Assembly (NCBI RefSeq): GCF_028640845.1
Contig: NC_080539.1
Coordinates: 372,256,233-372,320,232 of the forward strand
DNA: 64,000 nucleotides
Direction of reading: 5' to 3'
Origin: Ahaetulla prasina
Taxonomy: Eukaryota > Chordata > Lepidosauria > Squamata > Colubridae
Shown in pieces: positions 10,060 to 21,300 of the stretch. Below the pieces are notes generated by a model that saw nothing but the letters and a program-made list of their open reading frames with translations, was not told the DNA's origin and searched no databases. The stretch's first letter is position 1; each line of letters opens with the position of its first letter. The position numbers and the translations under genes are program-made.

Positions 10060-10450
10060 TATGTTAAATATGGAACCTATTACCATTTATAGTGGACATG
10101 TCCAACAGTGGAAAAAATTCTGGGTTAAAATTAAAAAGTGGCTGGAAGAAATAACTGATCAACATATATAGATTGGAAACCAAAGACCTTCCTGCTGGGA
10201 ATACTCAACACGAAATACAGTAAAGAAATAAGATACCTAATTTTACCTATAATAACAGCTGCCAGAATAGCATATGCACAGAAGTGGAAAAATGTGAATA
10301 TACCAACGGAGGAGGAAGTGATAAGGAAAATTTTGGAATGTGCTAAGGTGGACAAATTAACGAAGGAGTTAAAACAAAAAGAAGAGTCGGAATATTACAT
10401 AGTATGGAACAAATTGTATAATTGGCTAGAGATTAGAAATAGCAAACGAT
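10060..10450 (+). mobile_element. L1 ORF2 C-terminal remnant
   Basis: The + strand encodes a broken L1 ORF2 end: WTCPTVEKFW, then after frame changes RIAYAQKWKNVNIPTEEE and ending EIRNSKR before TGA near 10450. It continues the piece at 4290-4352. The L1 3' UTR probably runs on to about 10530. Confidence 0.8.
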
Positions 10451-10530
10451 GAAAAAGGTGAAAAGCTTATATATACGTGTATATAAAATGGCAATGTGTG
10501 AAAGAAAATGAATAGGAGGAAGGATAGGTA

Positions 10531-10677
10531 GGATAGAACAGGGGTCTCCAACCTTAGCAACTCTAAGACTTGTGGACTTCAACTCCCAGAATTCCTCAGC
10601 CAGCTTTGCTGAGGAATTCTAGGAGTTGAAGTCCACAAGTCTTAAAGTTGCTAAGGTTGGAGACCCCTGGGATAGAA
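10531..10677. mobile_element. Foldback hAT-like MITE, second copy
   Basis: The palindrome 10539-10669 (131 nt), from CAGGGGTCTCC to GGAGACCCCTG, is flanked by identical 8-mers GGATAGAA (10531-10538 and 10670-10677). The loop is shorter than in the copy at 208-347. Confidence 0.88.
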
Positions 10678-10689
10678 GATATATAGAAA

Positions 10690-10899
10690 CAGGCGAGAAT
10701 GGGACAAAAAAAACAAGTATAATTAGGGTTTCTGCTTGGGGGTGGGGGGGGGGCGGGCGGCAGGATGATCGGGGCTGCTTCCTGCCTCTAAAAAAACCCA
10801 CCAAGTTTCTCCATTTCTCATTTAGGGAAATATAATATTCTGTCTTTTTTTTTTTTTTTGAATATTCCTCAAAATATTTCATCCTTCTAGGAGAGGGAT
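10690..10899. repeat. Unnamed repeat, also found inverted at 23880-24010
   Basis: The stretch from gcggcagga through ctccatttctca, the T run and tcctagga reappears in reverse orientation around 23880-24010. The family is unknown. Confidence 0.55.
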
Positions 10900-11214
10900 G
10901 GGTGCTGACTTTCTACAATTGCATCCCATTTTGGTCGCCACCAGAGGTGACATTCAGCCACCGGTTTATACCGGTTCAGGCGAACTGGTAGCAGAGATCG
11001 CGGGTGGGCCCACTCACTTGCCCCGAATCTTTGACGTCCTATTTAGGCACGTTTTTGAGGCAGGGCGCATGCACGGAAAGCGTGCGAGCAAGCAAAGCAC
11101 ATGTGCGGAAGCCGCGCACACGAAGTGAGCGTGCGCTTGCGGGGCGAACCGATTGTAAGAATATTGGAAACCCACCGCTGGCCGCCACGATGTGAAAAAA
11201 GACGTTGAGACGGT
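10900..11214 (+). mobile_element. CR1 fragment interrupted by a hAT-like MITE
   Basis: The CR1 phrases ccattttggtcgccac (to 10941) and gatgtgaaaaaagacgttgagac (from 11189) are one CR1 segment. It is split by a MITE at 10942-11180 (starting CAGAGGTGAC, ending CCCACCGCTG). The flanking 8-mers GTCGCCAC and GCCGCCAC match at 7 of 8. This cluster ends about 30 bp before the EBI3 start codon. Confidence 0.75.
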
Positions 11215-11246
11215 TCTTTCAACCCTCTCTTTTCCTCACGGTCAAG

Positions 11247-11316
11247 ATGCAATGGATCCTCTCCCTTCTCGAGTTCCTGCTGTCTGGTCTCATTGTCTCC
11301 GCTTGGACCAGTGAAG
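11247..11316 (+). CDS. EBI3: EBI3 coding exon 1 (signal peptide)
   Basis: The ATG opens a hydrophobic signal peptide ([14 protein letters not shown]...) and the exon ends in phase 1 at GAAG|GTAGGA. No other in-frame ATG lies nearby. The 5' UTR is at most about 30 bp before the upstream CR1/MITE cluster starts, unless an untranslated exon lies further upstream. Confidence 0.85.
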
Positions 11317-11867
11317 GTAGGACTTGTGGGAGGTTCTGGGCAGCTCAATTATTTGCTTTGTATTTGTATTTTATATTTTATTCCATTATTTTCTTTTCTT
11401 TTTTTTCCTTACATTTTAATTATTTGCTTGCTTGGGAGGGGGGGGAAATGCTCTAAAGCCTCATGAGAACTAGCACCTTGCTTTCGATGGTTCGTTTGGC
11501 CAAAGTCTCCATGCTTCCATCTCATTTAAAGCAAGAGAACCAGATTTCTAGATCTAAAATGATTGATTGGGGGAGAAAATCCTTAGTACTTCTAAGCAGG
11601 AGGTCTGAGAAGAAACAATCTGAGCCTACGGCTTGGACGTTGTTATGTGGGCCCTCCGTGCCCTCCCCTAACAAAAACTGTTAAAATATTTAAAATAAAA
11701 TTAACCATGTGTGTTCGTTAGAGAGAGAGAGAGAGAGATAGTAGGCAGGCAGGCAGACAATATAGACAGTGAATAGAAATAGAATTAAAATAGAATAAAA
11801 TAGAAATAGAATGAATTAGTTCTTAGTGTGTGTTGGTAGACATGTGTAGAGATAGATAGATAGATAA

Positions 11868-11941
<74 letters not shown>

Positions 11942-12029
11942 GATAGATGATAGATAGATAGATAGATAGATGATAGATAGATAGATCTGCATAGACATGC
12001 AGATAGATACAGATAGATAGATGATAGAT

Positions 12030-12086
<57 letters not shown>

Positions 12087-12123
12087 ATGGAGATGCAGAT
12101 AGATACAGATAGATAGATGATAG

Positions 12124-12181
<58 letters not shown>

Positions 12182-12289
12182 TAGGCAGGCAGGCAGACAA
12201 TATAGACAGACAATAGAAACAGAATAAAAATAGAATAAAATAGAAATAGAATGAATTAGTTCTTAGTGTGTGTTGGTAGATATGTGTAG

Positions 12290-12325
<36 letters not shown>

Positions 12326-15300
12326 GGATGGATGGATGGATGGATGGATGGATGGATGGATGGATGGATGGATGGATGGATGGATAGATAGATAGATAGA
12401 TAAATGGAGATGCAGATAGATACAGATAGATAGAAAGATAGATAGATAGTAGGCAGGCAGACAATATAGACAGACAATAGAAATAGAATAAAAATAGTAT
12501 AAAATAGAAATAGAATTAATGAATCCTTAGTTCTTAGTTGCTTCTCTCCTTGATAAGAGAGAGATGGGGGGGGGGGCAGGCTGGGGAATTCTGGGCGTTG
12601 AAGTCCACACATTTTAAAGTGGCCAGCTTTAAAAAGCGCTGCTTTTAGGGGGCGCAGAAAGACCATAATACACATTAGGATTTATACAATGGTTAAGCCA
12701 ACCATAGTTCAGGATAAGCCAGGCTATTGTTATGCAAATGCCGAATGCTATATTTCCCCCCCCCCCACTTATGCCACTGTCCTTTCTTGACCGCAATAGA
12801 ACCCATCGACAGTCAGTATGCCCGACTCGGGGCCGCCACCGTAGTCTTGACTTGCCCGGTTCCTGAAGGTGGATCCCGGGTGGCATGGAAAACCCACATG
12901 ACCTCGGAGACCGTTTTGAACAGGGTGCAAAAAGACGGCAGCCTCGTCTTGCAGAATGCCAGTTTGGCCCATGAAGGGGAATACAGCTGCCAGGATGCCA
13001 GCACTGGGCAGACTCTGCGAAGGATTCACCTCCAGCTGGGCTGTGAGTGAGAAAACTGAGCCCCAAGCTCTCTCTTACCCGAATGGACTATGATGCTGAA
13101 ATTCCTTCCTTCCTTCCTTCCTCCCTTCCTTCCTTCCTCCCTTCCTTCCTTCCTTCCTTCCTTCCTTCCTTCCTTCCTCCTTCCTCTTTCTCCCATCCAT
13201 CTGCTTTCCTTCCTCCCTTTCCTCCTACCTCCCTTATTACTTCCTCCCTTTTTCCTTCTTTCCTCTCCTTCCTTCCCTCCCTCCTCTTTCACACTCTCCT
13301 TCCTCCCTTTTTACTTCCTCCCTTACTTTTTCTCACATCCATCTGCTTTCCTCCCTCCCTCCTTCCTTTTCTTTCCTCCCTCTCTCCCTTCTTTCCTCCC
13401 TTTTTCCTTCCTTCCTTTTTTCCTTCCTTTTCCCTTCTTTCCTCTCCTTCCTTCATCCCTCTTTCCTTTTCCTTCATCATCCCCCCTCCTCCCTCCCTCC
13501 TTTCCAACCTCCTTCCCTCCCTCTTTCCTTGCTCCCTTTCCTTTGTCCCTTTTTTCATTCTTTCCTTTCCTTCCTTCCTCTCTTTTCCCTTCCTTCCTTT
13601 CTCCCTCCCTCCCTCTTTCCTTCATACCAGTATTTCTCACTTTTTAAAGAAGTGTGGACCAACTCCCAAAATTCCCCAGCCAGAATGGGGATTTCTGTGA
13701 GTTGAAGTCTGCACATCAGAGTGGGTTTCAGCAGGTTCTGACCAGTTCTGGAGAACCGGTAGTGGAAATTTCTGATTGGCCCCGCCCCCATCTATTCTCT
13801 GCCTCCCAAGTCCCAGCTGATCGGAAGGAAATGGGGATTTTGCAGTAACCTTCCCCTGGATTGGGGAGGGAGTGGAGATTTTACAGTATCCTTCCCCTGC
13901 CACGCCCACCAAGCCACACCGCACTCTCCAAGCCACGCCCACAGAACCGGTAGTAAAAAAAATTGAAACCCACCACTGCTGCATAGCTTAATGTGGCCAA
14001 TTTTGAAAACACTGATTCATGCCCTCATGGGATCCCCTTTTGTGATCCTTCCGACCTGCAAAGTCCATGGAGAAACCAGATTCATTTGACAGCCAACTTA
14101 ACAACTGCCGTCATTCACTTGTGGCAAAAAAGGTTGTAAAATGGGCCAGAATTCCCTCAACAACGGTTTTGCTCCTCAGTAGAAATGTGGGGCTCCGTTT
14201 TGGTCATAAGTCCAGGACTACCTGTAAAGGAAGAGGGGATCCAGCTGTCTCTCTCTCACCTTTTGGGCTTCTGCTTTGCAGATCCTCCCGAGAAACCATC
14301 GATCCATTGCAGGTCCATCAGCTACCCGGTGGTCAATTGCTCCTGGACTTTGGAAACTGACACCCATCTGCCCACGTCTTTCTTTGCCAGCTACAGGTAA
14401 AGAGCCAAGGTGTTGGAGGAGCCTAGGTGTCCTGCTATAGCAGGGTGCAAAAGTAGGTCAAAAAAGATTGTTCTTTAGATAACAGAAACGTGTGAAGAAA
14501 ATGGAAAATGTCAAACTTCAATTTTGCAAGATTTGCAAGCATTGGCATTTCTTGCAGGAAACCTATAACCGCATCCTGGAGAGGAGGGGAGAGCAAGAAA
14601 TTCAGCAGCTTTAGCAAAGCCACAGGAAGCCATAAACTAATTAATGCTGATATGCTGTATTTTTGTGGGGTTTTTTTCCTATTTTGTGAAGTACAAAAGG
14701 GCTTGTTTGTCCACAAGGAAGGGGTTCAGATGTGGCTTTGGTTAAAATTGCTCTGAACCTATTTTGTTTGCGCCAATAAAATACAGCTACCTTTGATTCC
14801 GAGATCTAGGTCTCGTTATTCCTGCAACACCGCAGTGGTGCGATTCAACCAGTGGTGGGATTCAAATAATTTAACAACCGGTTCTCTGCCCTAATGGTTT
14901 CTTCCAATAACCAGTGTGCCAAACTGCTCAGAAAGTTAACAACCGGTTCTCCCGAAGTCGTGCGAACTGGCTAAATCCCACCACTGGATTCAACCTGTGT
15001 AACAACCGGTTCGCTAAGCATGCGCTTTCTACATCTCCATGAGTGCAGCAGTCGCTGGGACACCCGTTCACACAACCCTTAAGCTGCCGCATATGCAATG
15101 CATGTCTGAACTCAGTTTTCCTTGCGGACACAGGCACGGCTTAATGGGAGAAGTCCATCAGTGCAAACAACCCAGTGCAGGGAGCCACCGTTGCAGTTTG
15201 ACCGTCATGCAGATGTTCTCTACCGATCCCTACATACTCAACGTGACAGCCGTGAATCCACTGGGGACAGCGAGTGACTTCTTTCTAGTCTTCCTGGATC

Positions 15301-18300
15301 AGATCAGTGAGTTTGCAACAGCGGTGAAATGTAAAATTTGTTACTACCGGTTCTGTGGGCGTGGCTTGGTGGTGGTGGAGTAATGTGACTGGGTAAGCGT
15401 GGCCAACTTTTTTTTTTTTTTACTTTTAAAAGCATTTTTTCTACAACCTCTTCGGCCGAAATGCTTTTAAAAGCATTTTTTAAAAAATGCTTTTAAAAGG
15501 CTCTGATGATTCCAGCTGAATTGCCTGATCATCAGAAGCTTTTGTTTTCTTTTAAAAGCATTTTTTTGCCTTTAAAAGAAAAAAAAAGCCTCTGACAATG
15601 AGGCAACTCAGCTGGGATTGTCAGAGGCTTTTAAAAGCATTTTTTCTATAACCTCTTCGGCGGAAGAGATTGTAGAAAAAATGCTTTTGATGATCCCAAC
15701 TGAGCCGCATGATCATCAGAGGCTTTTTTTTTTTACTTTTAAAAGCATTTTTTTGGCCAAAGAAAAAAATGCTTTTAAAAGTAAAAAAAAAACCCTCTGA
15801 TGATCGCGTGGCTCAGCTATTCATGGGGGTGGGGGGCAGGGATTTTTGCTACCGGTTCTTGGAACCACCCACCACCATCGCTACCAGATCGGGTGATCTG
15901 GTCTGAACCAGGAGCATTTCTATTTCCTGGTTTGCAAGCAATTCTCACCCCTCATCGTCCTGGTGGGGTCTTTGAAACAGCCTGCAAGGAAAGGAAAAGA
16001 GAATTTTGGGTTCAGTCCTGATGCAGAAATTTGGTCTGACAGCCATTTTAATATCTTGGAACAAACCTCTGTGAGTTAAGTTCAACCAACATTAAAACCG
16101 GGTTAGATAGAAGCCCAGTAGCTGGGCTGGTACAACTTGTTAAGCTTAGTGTTTAGTGCATGCCATGCATGTGCCGAAAACCAGAAGACCAAGTGGCTGG
16201 CGGCCACATGCAGTGGCCAGCTGGTCTTTGAGTTTCCGGGGCTCCAGTGCGCACGCACACACGCATTCTGGTTTGGGGGCTCGGTGCTGAAAAGGTTCGC
16301 CAACACTGGTATGTTGGGTTGGTTTAATTCTCTCCTTCATTCTTCTTAGTCCAGCCAGACCCTCCAGAAAACGTAACGGTCTCCGCGATCCAAGGGAAGA
16401 AAAAAACATTGCTTGTACAATGGAAGGCTCCTAGTTCCTGGTTATATCCTGAATATTTTCCCCTGCAATATGTCATCCGTTATTCGAGGGATGGATCAAG
16501 GCTTAACAAAACGGTGAGTGTGGGAGATGGCAGTCACTCCATGTTAATTGAACAACCATTTGTCTGAAATGGGGTTGAGTTTCCTGCCCAAGGTCCCTTC
16601 CAACTATTCTATTCTATTCTATTCTATTCTATTCTATTCTATTCTATTCTATTCTATTCTATTCTATTCTATTCCAGTCCAGTCCAGTCCAGTCCAGTCT
16701 ACTCTACTCTATTCTTATTCTATTCTATTCTATTCTATTCTATTACAATTCTACTCCTATTCTATTCTATATTTTATTCTATTCTATATTCTATTTTATT
16801 TTCTATCCTATCCTATCCTATCTGTTCTGTTCTGTTCTGTTCTATTCTATATTTTATTTTATTCTATTCTATATTCTATTCTATATGTAATGTATCTTTA
16901 AAAGTTTTGGCGGGAAAATAGCACGTTGCTGATTGGTTAAAGCCCCCGGTTAAACTGTATATAAAGAGAGGTTTTTCCCAGCACTGGCTGCTGGGTTCAC
17001 CATATAGTAAAGAGCTGTTGTCACTATCCTGGTCTCCTGCCTCGTTATTGCCCGAATCCAACACTGGCGACGAAGGTGGGATCTCGAGGCTAAGAGCGCC
17101 AGGAAAAGAGCTGAACTCACCAGGAAGACGCGAACCCAGCAAAACAAGGGCGGAAAGCAGCGATGTCCGGCTACACACCGCCAGCGCCATTCGACCCAGC
17201 TAAGGAAAATGGGGTCATACATGGCTCGCGAGTGTTTCCTCGAGGCGAACGAACTCAAGGAGTTTCAGACAACAGGAAACGAGCCTATTTCCTGAGCCAC
17301 TGCGGTCCAGAAGTTTTCGACACTGCAGAATCCTGGCTGAGCCAACGCCGGTACAGTCGGTACCGTGGCAAACTCTGCAGACTTTACTAAAGCCCATTTT
17401 GCACCAATGCCATCCAAGTATGTGCAAGCGGTTGGTCGGGGCGCAGACAGCAAGAAGGCGAGTCCATCAGCGCATACATGGCCGCCCTGAGGAAAGCCTC
17501 AAAACATTGCAGTACGAGACTTGGACGAGGCATTGCTGGAGCAACTCATCCGCGGGTCAGGGACATCCGTTTGGAGGCGGCTGCTGTCTAAAAGCAACCT
17601 AACGCTGGCAAACGCCTTGGACGAAGCCAGGGCTCACAAGATGTCTACCCAAGCGGCGGAAACCCTACAAAAGCAGGTCGCACCAACGGCTGGTGCGAAA
17701 TCAACCCCGTCCACAATGAAGAGGTCCAGGCCGAATCGGACGGTGAGGAGGAGGAAGGAGTCTTCCACACCGGGAGGCCGGAGAAAGACGACCGGGCGAC
17801 TGCGCAGTTGCGGAGGGCAACACCAACGACAACAATGCAGATTTAAAGATGCAACTTGTCGGCGATGCGAAAGGAAGGGCACCTAGCACAGGTCTGTCGA
17901 GCTCCCCAACCTTCCCGCCAAAAATTCAAACTGGCCAATCAGAGCGCTGAACGCGAAGCGCCCGCGAGTGGTCAGTTTAAAAAGGCGCAGTTGAATCAGA
18001 CTGTCGTGAGAGTGGGTCACGCATCAACTCGCCTAGAAAAAAATCTTTACAAAGGCAAAGATTGAGGGGTGCCGTGCCGATTGGAGGTGGACACGGCTCA
18101 TCGATCACGATCATGTCCTGGGACACTCGTGAGAGCCTTACCCGCCTTCGCAAAGCGCAAGCTGCAACCACAGAAATTAAAGGTACAAGACTACCAAGGG
18201 AATCGCATCCCCGTCCGAGGGGTAACGTCCGTCCACGTCGAGTATGGACAATACAAGAAAACTCTGCCCATCACCATCGTCGATGGGACCCTGCCAAGCT

Positions 18301-21300
18301 TGTTGGGACTGGACTGGTTCCGAGCATTGGGCATGGGAGTGACTGGAATCTTCAGAAACGAAGTCGACCTCAAAGACGCACTCGTGAAAGAATTTGGGGA
18401 CGTTTTCAGAGACTGCCTGGGCAAGTACACGGGGACCCCTATCTCGTTTAACCTAGACCCCCAAGTTGCCCCTATCCGGCTAAAGGCTAGAAGGGTCCCG
18501 TTCACCCTAAAGCCCAGGATTGACCGGGAACTGGACAAGCTAGTAAACCAGGGAATTCTAGTGCCAGTTGACCATGCTAAGTGGGAGACCCCTATAGTCA
18601 CCCCAGTCAAACCGGACGGATCGGTCCGGATTTGCGCTGACTACAAGGCAACGCTTAACAAAGCATTGCAAAAGAGTGCTTACCCCGTCCCGGTGGTACA
18701 GCACTTACTGCACTCAATGGGGCAAGGGCAAGTTTTTGCCAAGCTAGACTTGGCCCAAGCCTATCAACAGCTGCCCGTAGATAGCAGCACAGCCGAAGCG
18801 CAGACAATTGTGATTCACAGAGGGGCTTTTAAGTGCACCCGATTACAGTTTGGGGTTAGTGTGGCTCCAGGGTTATTTCAGAACCTGATGGAGCGGCTAT
18901 TGCAGGGCCTACCAGGGGTGGTACCATACTTTGACGATGTACTGGTATCCGCTGAAAACCTAGAGGAATTAGGGGTAAGGCTGCGAAAAGTTTTGGGCAT
19001 TTTCCGGTCTGCCAGTCTCACGGTTAAACTAAACAAATGCCAGATCGGGGTTGAGTCTGTGGAATTCCTGGGCTACCGGATAGACAGGGAAGGGATTCAC
19101 CCCACTGAGAGCAAGGTACGGGCCATCAGGAAGGCCCCGGTTCCAAAAACCAAAACGGAGTTACAGGCATTCTTAGGTCTGGTCAACTTCTACGCAGTAT
19201 TCTTAAGGAATAAGGCAACAGTAGCCGAGCCGCTGCATAAATTACTAGCAAAGTCGGCTGCATGGTCTTGGGGAAAGGCGGAAGCTAGGGCATTCGAAGG
19301 GGTAAAGAATCTCCTAACGAGTGATAGCCTCCTTATTCAATACAATGGCACGCTGCCATTAGTGTTAAGCTGCGATGCATCTCCCTATGGGGTGGGGGCT
19401 GTGCTCAGCCACAGGTTACCAAATGGCACAGAAGCCCCTATTGCATACTACTCCCGAACCATGTCATCAACTGAAAGGAATTATAGCCAGCTTGATAAGG
19501 AAGCCTTGGCTATAGTCTCAGGAGTAAAGAAATTCCATGAGTATGTATTTGGTCGTGATTTTGAAATCATCACGGACCATAGACCTTTGCTAGGTCTGCT
19601 GGCAGGCGACCGCCCAACGCCCGTGGCACTTTCGCCAAGACTGACCCGATGGACTATCTTCCTGGCAGCGTATTCTTACAAATTACTACACCGGCCAGGA
19701 AAGGAATTGGGGCATGCAGACGCCCTGAGCAGATGCCCGTTACCAGAGACTATCGAAGACCCCACTCCGGGGATACCAGTTCTGCTAATTGACTCTTTGG
19801 ACTCTGGCCCAGTCACATCCAAAGAGGTGGCTCGGGCTTCGTATAAGGACATTACAATAAGAACTGTAATTGGTTGGGTACAAAGAGGTTGGCCCGCTGC
19901 GCCGGGCGAGCGTTTTAAAGAGTTTGTAAAAAAACGTGGGGAGCTCTCGGCTCAAGGGGGGTGCCTGCTATGGGGGGATCGAGTGGTGATCCCGGAGAAA
20001 CTGAGGAAAAAGGTATTGGATCTCCTTCACGAAGGTCACCCAGGGATCGTAAGGATGAAGGGTCTAGCGAGAAGCTATGTGTGGTGGCCCTTAATGGACT
20101 CGGAAATTGCTGAGAGGGTAGGGAAATGCCAGGCCTGCCAGGAGTCCAGACCGCTACCCCCAACGGCCCCGATTCAGGAATGGGAGAGACCCCAGAGCCC
20201 CTGGTCTAGGATCCATATCGATTTTGCCGGCCCCTTCCACGGCCAAACCTTTCTGGTAGTAGTCGATGCCTACTCCAAATGGCTGGAAATCATTCTCATG
20301 AGATCCATGACAGCCGAGGCCGTGATTTCAGTCCTACGGCACCTATTTGTAACCCACAGGTTGCCCGACACTTTAGTCTCCGATAACGGCCCGCAATTCA
20401 CGGCAACCCAGTTTGAGGGGTACTTGGCAGAGGAGGGCATCCGACATGTCCTCTCGGCGCCTTTCCACCCTGCGACGAACGGCCTTGCAGAACGTTTCGT
20501 TCGGAGCGCAAAAGAAGCATTGTCCAGAATCAAGCCAGGCGATTGGCAAACAAAAATTGATACATATCTAGCAGTCCAACACAGAACCCCCTGTGTAACA
20601 ACTGGCCGCAGCCCGGCCGAGCTATTAATGGGTCGGAAGCTTAGGTGCCCACTAGACCGTTTAAACCCAAACTACACACCAGACGGTTACAAAGGGGCAC
20701 ACGGTAAAACAAGAGAGATGGCAATAGGCGACCTAGTGTGGGCACACAACTACAGCGAGGGCCCGACCTGGTTAGCAGGAAAAGTCCTAGAAATAACAGG
20801 GCCAAAATCATATCTAGTAGAGATAGAGGATGGCAGGGTATGGAAACGCCACATAGATCAAATAAGGAAACGCATAACTGATAACACAGACCCTGACTAT
20901 TCAATGTACGAATACACAGCTGACTCAAACCCGGAGCAAACGCGGGACTTATCTGAGTTCCAAGAAGTCCAGCGACGCCAACCGGTTCCTCCTGAAAACA
21001 GCAGGGACGACTCTGCCAATAATCCAGGGCCGGATGGCCTAGAGGAGGAGCTGAGAGGAACGAACAGTCCCTCCGGTCAGCTCGACTCACTCCCAGAAAA
21101 TGCATTGCGCAGGTCCGAAAGAGTCAGGAGACGCCCAGTCTACTTGCGTGACTACGTTGACAAATAATATGTTAATTTCATGTAAATAGTGGTAAAGTGT
21201 TTTCTGGGAGGGAAGGAGTGTAATGTATCTTTAAAAGTTTTGGCGGGAAAATAGCACGTTGCTGATTGGTTAAAGCCCCCGGTTAAACTGTATATAAAGA

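Noticed and set aside
11785..12675. Ile/Tyr/Leu/Ser frames on the minus strand
   Set aside because: Translation of GATA/GATG microsatellites.
13047..13700. Long Ser/Pro/Leu/Phe frames and their Lys/Glu/Gly counterparts (also at 57657-58762 and 60453-61347)
   Set aside because: Products of CCTT/GGAA tracts, open in several frames, with no domain.
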